Part shown: positions 59,601-64,000 of the stretch, in pieces
How the letters are laid out: each line of letters begins with the position of its first letter
Numbering within the stretch: position 1 is the first letter of the stretch
Source: Microglena sp. YARC
Lineage: Eukaryota; Chlorophyta; Chlorophyceae; Chlamydomonadales; Chlamydomonadaceae
Assembly: GCA_022414725.1 (NCBI GenBank)
Contig: CM039463.1
Coordinates: 26,453,593-26,517,592, forward strand
Reading direction: 5' to 3'
DNA: 64,000 bases
Notes under the pieces: model-generated
Database searches by the model: none
What the model saw: only the letters and a program-made list of their open reading frames with translations
What the model was told of the DNA's origin: nothing
Translations under genes and position numbers: made by a program

Positions 59601-61660
59601 TCAAGTTGTTGAACTCCGTTCCGGTTCATCATGCAGGGAGAAACATTTCACGCATTCAAAAGAACGTCAAGTGATTATACTATGCAACTTGAAGTTATAA
59701 TTGTTTAACTCCATCCCTGGTTCATCATGCAGGGTGCCACATGCTTTCCTGAGGATGATGTTGAGTCCAAGAAGGCTCTGGCAAGGTGGACTGTGGCCTT
59801 CTCCAGAGCTCTGCGCATCCACTTCCAGCCTGAGGTGCGGTTGGAGGATGAGCTGGCTGGCATCCTTACTGGCTCTGAGCTGCGCATGCTGAAGGCTGCT
59901 CCCCATAGGCCTGTGATGGCCATCCATGCTTTGTCTCAGGTGAGGAAGCACACCATGTTTTTGTATTTGCGCGACCAGTTGCACAGTGTGCGACTCGGTG
60001 CGAACTGGGTTTGCACCGTCCTACAATCAGGATGGTGTCTCGTTAAATTAATTAGTTAATAATTTGTAACATGGCGCAAACCTTAAAGGTGCTCTCCGTC
60101 GTTGTCTGAAACAACAACGTTCAAATTTATGACGGGGACTGAAGGTGGAGTGTTTTACTGATCTGCCTGGAATTTATTCAACATAAAACTTGTGTGATTA
60201 TTCATATACACCTTGATGTTGTAAGATATAGAGTTTGAAACTGTTTTTCAGGGAGCATTTTGCAACTAGGGTAGGCTGTTGGCTTGAGTGCCTGACATCC
60301 AGGCTCGTAATAAAAGGCACATTCCAGCATAAAATACATTATTTGTCATAGACAGGCCATAGTTGACCCGAGACAAGCCCGCTCCACAGTATCAAACCTA
60401 CAACCCCTCCCCCAAACTCAACCCATCCTCCAAAATGCATCTCATCTTCAACAACAGGTCTTCAATCAATCTCCACTTTCATTGCAGCCTCTGTTAAATG
60501 GGGTTAAGACTCGAAATAACACGAGTTACAAAGCCCTCACCAAACCAAAGTGTATCAATTAATATGAAGAACAGCATGAATGCAGGCAAGCAGCCTATGT
60601 AAGTGTGTGTTCACCTCACCACACTGTGTTCCTAAACTCCCTGTTACATATGCTGGGGTAGTTTGAGTTTGACTTGAAGTAGCACAAGTGACAAAGCCCT
60701 CAGAAGTAACTTGCGTGACTCTTTCTGAACTCTTGCTGCAGGTTATCCAAAACGTCAAGTTGACTCCCATCCATCAGATGCAGATGAGTCAGAACTTGAC
60801 TTTCTATCAGGACGTGCTGGGTGGTTGCGAGCGTCTGCTCCGTGCCCCTATCCCTGTGTCCTACACCAGGCACACAGCGCGTTTCTTGTTCCTGTGGCTG
60901 ACTGTCCTGCCTTTCTCTCTCTTCCCTACTTTGGGGGCTTGGACCACGCCAGTCGTCATTGGCATTACTGGTGTGCTGTGCGGCATTGAGGAGATTGGTG
61001 TGCAGTGCGAGGAGCCCTTTGGGTGAGTTTTTTTTTTAATTTCACCCTGGGGGGTGGGTCTCCTGAAACAAACCAGCGGCATCGAGGATTCAGTTCTTTA
61101 CCACTTTGTATGAAGAGAACTATCATGCAGGCCTCTGTTTATGAACTTTTGGTTAGTTGGTTGAGTATGGATTGACAGGCAGCATGGGTCATCCTTATGG
61201 GGAGTCCTCACGAATCACGAGATTAAGTAAACAGTCACAGAAGATCTTAAGTAGTGAAGCTGTAGTAGTGGTGCTCTGTGTGCTTATGTGATGTGCTCAT
61301 GCAGCAGATTGGTACTCTCCCCACGGCTATCTCCATCGATCGAAATGTTATAAATCCTGGGTGTTCAGAAGTGTGCAGTGGATTGCAGGGATCTGATGAT
61401 TAATAGCTGGTCAGTTTTTATCATCGAGGGAGGGTTTTTCACCAAGCTTTGAACGCTATCCTAAGTATTAAAACCCCTTCCTTCTTGCTGACCTGGCGTT
61501 TCCCCACTTTCCTTGCAGTATCCTTCCCTTGGATGTCATCTGCAACCGCATCCAGGCTGATGTTATGAACACACTGAAGGATGATGACAAGTTGAGAGGG
61601 TGCTTGGCGGAGAGCATGGACAGGGAGGCGGTAAACGCCAGGAGCAAGGTCATGAGCTGA
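56682..61660 (+). CDS. Plastid bestrophin-like anion channel (6 exons, 398 aa)
   Basis: Exons 56682-56810, 57868-57954, 58650-59000, 59733-59939, 60742-61022, 61519-61660; all GT-AG, phases consistent, stop TGA at 61658. The N-terminus (MLKSKAISNRGTSSAARAPT, then Arg/Ser/Pro-rich to VVNA) looks like a chloroplast transit peptide with VNA cleavage near residue 33. Bestrophin domain from about 73: membrane segment about 104-127; second about 144-162 followed by RTNVSYARWDEARKMWGGLL (161-180), the plastid-bestrophin signature; further hydrophobic segments about 304-340; GIEEIGVQCEEPFGILPLDV about 339-358, the conserved post-TM4 motif. Length fits algal BST proteins of about 400 aa. Known relatives are thylakoid anion channels (plant VCCN1, chloride) and Chlamydomonas BST1-3 (proposed bicarbonate channels); which ion this one carries cannot be told from sequence. 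Confidence 0.93.
58285..58352 (+). repeat. Dispersed repeat family D, partial copy
   Basis: ATGCTCCCCGGGTTCCGTGG, GTATTGCACGGGGGCACTTG, GAAGCCAG in bestrophin intron 2. Confidence 0.6.
59040..59312 (+). repeat. Three copies of the donor edge of bestrophin exon 3
   Basis: Exon 3 ends with GAACAGGAGCAGAGATATCA, TGCGACAG|GTCAGTGGCT at 59000. Copies at about 59056-59135, 59180-59222 (truncated) and 59226-59308 repeat its last 70-75 nt (TGGGACGAGGC-like, GATGTGGGGTGGTCTTCTGA), two of them running on into the intron start (AGTGGCTATG). Frames are shifted by small indels in at least two copies. Confidence 0.9.
59395..59700 (+). repeat. Three copies of the intron end before bestrophin exon 4
   Basis: The true acceptor is GGTTCATCATGCAG|GG at 59733. 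Upstream units of about 100 bp repeat CAACTTTCAAGTTGTTAAAC, TCCTTTTCCGGTTCATCATG and CATGGA or CAGGGA at about 59410-59460, 59505-59555 and 59598-59643; the third has an intact CAG|GG acceptor. Confidence 0.88.
60325..60405. repeat. Dispersed repeat family F (ACAGGCCA...GACAAGC), copy
   Basis: ATACATTATTTGTCATAGAC, AGGCCATAGTTGACCCGAGA, CAAGCCCGCTCCACAG matches 48455-48520 (ATTACGTTGTCATCAACAGG, CCACTGTTGAACCAAGACAT, GCTCGCTCCACAACATC). One copy in each of the two main genes' introns. Confidence 0.6.
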
Positions 61661-62145
61661 ATGCATGGACCCTATCTACTTCTCCCCGCCCAAATCTGTG
61701 TCTCTGACGCAAGATGCTAAGAATAAACCTGGTTGCACTCCCTAGTGCGTCAGCTGTACCTTGATCCATCCCGATAAGTTTATGTCAATTAACGATGATG
61801 AGGTTGGTGCGTGCACATAGGGGCTGGAGGTCGGTGACATAATAAAAAATCGCTTGCTGCTCGCACTTCCCCCTTCTTGAAAGATGTTAACTTGTTATTG
61901 CTAGTTGCCCTATTTTGAGGTATTGTACACATGATAGCCCCAAGATTCGAAGTTTGGGGGGTTGAGCTGCACCCTCTTTTCTGACTCCTAAAGGTTGTCA
62001 AATATGCCTTGGTAGGTTTTTGACTGGGTTCCTCGCTTACTTGTGGTACTAGTTTCCACCTACAGCGTTGAAGCCATCTTGCCAATGGTTCATTCTCACA
62101 TTGTTTATGTTATTTTATTGGGCAACTCGTTCTTGTAAAGAGAAG
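61661..62145 (+). terminator. Probable 3' untranslated region and polyadenylation signals of the bestrophin gene
   Basis: AATAAA occurs at 61722-61727, 62 nt after the stop codon, and TGTAA, the usual chlorophyte signal, at 62134-62138. Which is used depends on the lineage; the transcript end is not determined by sequence alone. Confidence 0.4.
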
Positions 62146-62149
62146 AATT

Positions 62150-62950
62150 GTTACTTAAACTTCGTTACATAGCTACAGCTAGCATTTTGGCTGCTCGCTG
62201 AGAAGAATGGTTACATGCGCCGGTATTTCGGTAGCTAACCATCTGCAGAATACAATACTTTACCAGGTGCGATAGCCACGGAAACCAGGGCGTGCCTGGT
62301 TAACTTCAGTAGAAATGTTGCCTTTTTCGAGTTATTTTCTTCTTAGTTTGCAGATGTTGCCTAACCCACGCGTGTGGGAAGAAGGCAGATGATCTAGAGG
62401 CTTTTTTTATCCGTACTCAGGAGGAGTCCAGGCATCAAACATTTCAGTCATGCCGATCGATTTTTTCTGAGAACAGGGCTGTAATCGCATGTATCATGGC
62501 GATATTAGTTACTTTTCAGGTCATTCTGAGCACCTCATTTAGGGGAGGGGGGGGGGGCAGCCCTCATTTTGTTCTTTGCTAACTTTTTACTCGGACCTCC
62601 AAATGACAATCTGAGACCACCCATAAGTAGGCCTTGGTAAGGGTAGTCTATTGGCACCACTTTGGACCTCGTGCAATAAGTATTTATTCCTTCCTCCCCA
62701 ACCCCCAGCCCAACCCAACCCAGAGTGCAAGTGGGTGGCTGGTGGGAGGGGGCGCAGTGTCCCCCCCCCCCAACCCAACCCAACCCAGAGGGGGTGCAGA
62801 ACTGATTTTTGACTATCACACAATCCTTATGTAGGAATTCCGAGGATGCCATAATGTGCGCCATACTGTAAAGAGTGTAAAGAGTGTAAACCCCTAGAAT
62901 CCATATCTAAGTTTTTCAAAAAGGGGTTATTTCTATTTAAGGGGGGGCAT
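62150..62950. other. Intergenic, no supported gene
   Basis: Contains an inverted piece of the GGAGCCATGTAACC family (62155-62200), a G-run at 62545-62560, and AACCCAACCC repeats at 62700-62790. The open frames across the CCCAACCC stretch are low complexity. Confidence 0.5.
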
Positions 62951-62951
62951 T

Positions 62952-63191
62952 CTACAGCATTCTTCCTTCCTTGTGATCCCGAAATTTATCTCTAGGGCGT
63001 GTATGTAGAGACTTGATACTATAGTAAAGGAAAAGATGATTGTAGAATATGACTTTTTCCACTTGGTTCCAGTTAACTGGTTTAAGTTTCAAAGGTCCCA
63101 CACCTCCATGTAAGTTGGTGGCCAAAGATTCATCCTGGGAATCTTCCAAAGAGTGTAACGTCGCTAGGGCATCAGATACATCGTTGCTCAA
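62952..63191 (-). pseudogene. 79-codon open frame, unrecognised; possible transposon fragment
   Basis: Minus-strand frame starting MSNDVSDALATLHSLEDSQD with ordinary amino-acid composition and no repeats, in contrast to other open frames nearby. No family is recognised. It has no flanking exon that I can match, and could equally be chance. Confidence 0.2.
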
Positions 63192-64000
63192 TAGTCTAAG
63201 CGTTCTCTGGCTATATTGAGATCGGCAAGGGCAACGTCCCTCATCATACCAGAATTACTATCACAGTATTTCACAAAGGAGTTCCAGAATTTCAATCACT
63301 GACTGCAACCAGTAGTAGTGAATTGGGAATTGGCCTGTTTCTTTTAACGCAATGTGTTGAGGCACAGATCGCTTCACTCCTAGGACACGTTTCATACAGG
63401 CAGCATGCCTCATGTGGATATCGTATCAGTTGATGCTACTTTGTCTCTGCTGGTTTAATTCCCTAAATTATTATAATGTTCGAAGGTAGAAGATATATCA
63501 TCTATACCATGGCGTTAACATTCCAAAGTTGTTGGCTCGTGGTTAACAAGCATACTTTTAGGCAGCTCACTCTTTCAAGCAACCTGCCCAATAAAAGATT
63601 CATAGGTAGAGTAGGTCACACTCCACTGGTACTTAGCTCATCACACTCTTGAGCCATAATACAATGTGATCTGGTGTTGCTCAATCTTCTTTCAGGTCTC
63701 AATTTTTTGTTGTGTGCCAAAGCCGTGCCAAAGCATGTAACTCAAGTCAATTCGGGGAGCCCCCCCGCCCCCCCCCTCATTTGTGTGCCAATGCTGGAAC
63801 CGAAATCATATTTTGCTACCCCTTTACGACCTATTGCCAAAATGCCAACTTCAATTTCTGCCATTTTTTCGTGTGAGTACGGTATTTTGTTTAGCAGGGC
63901 TTGGGGGGTAGGAATCCTGGGCCCCTAATCTGCCCACCCTAAAGAGTAAAGACTGGGATGTCTTCAGTCATTACTTAAGTATGTATGTTACAGAACAAGG
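63192..64000. other. Intergenic; ends at a possible family C start
   Basis: No gene supported. The last 25 bases (AAGTATGTATGTTACAG) resemble the TATG-plus-TTACAG start of dispersed family C, cut by the window edge. Confidence 0.4.

Overview
This is a window of nuclear eukaryotic DNA, most likely from a green alga (Chlorophyta/prasinophyte grade). The evidence is a plant-type CCCTAAA/TTTAGGG telomere-like satellite, very short exons in long repeat-packed introns, a plastid-type bestrophin with an alga-like transit peptide, and a plant/algal SulP anion transporter. The species cannot be fixed from the sequence; a large, repeat-rich algal genome such as Cymbomonas is only a guess.

Layout. 1-14.6 kb is a 54-bp satellite carrying a CCCTAAA motif in nearly every unit, broken by a 1000-N gap. 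The C-rich strand reads left to right, as expected near a left chromosome end. 14.6-31 kb is gene-poor: minisatellites, tATG and G-rich microsatellites, a 98-bp satellite, tRNA-derived SINEs (one with a clear target-site duplication), fold-back elements and several dispersed short repeat families. Only two weak candidate exons lie there (+ strand near 15.6 kb, - strand near 28.6 kb).

31.08-56.21 kb is one minus-strand gene that I could assemble almost exon by exon: a SLC26/SulP transporter with a C-terminal STAS domain. It has 17 exons and about 2.14 kb of CDS in about 25 kb; every junction is GT-AG and the phases agree. 56.68-61.66 kb is a plus-strand, six-exon plastid bestrophin-like anion channel (398 aa). 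The two genes are head to head with start codons about 475 bp apart, so they may share a promoter. Both families move anions, including bicarbonate in some members, so a joint role in inorganic-carbon or anion supply is a reasonable but untested idea. 61.7-64 kb has no gene I can support.

The most unusual observation is how the introns are built. Beside nearly every exon of the SulP gene, and two exons of the bestrophin gene, the intron holds tandem diverged copies of that exon's own edge together with its splice site (acceptor plus first 18-85 nt, or last 20-75 nt plus donor). One to ten copies sit at each boundary, giving more than 50 decoy splice sites in all. The introns therefore look as if they grew by repeated tandem duplication across exon-intron junctions. 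The same pattern flanks the two orphan candidate exons and is what made me take them seriously.
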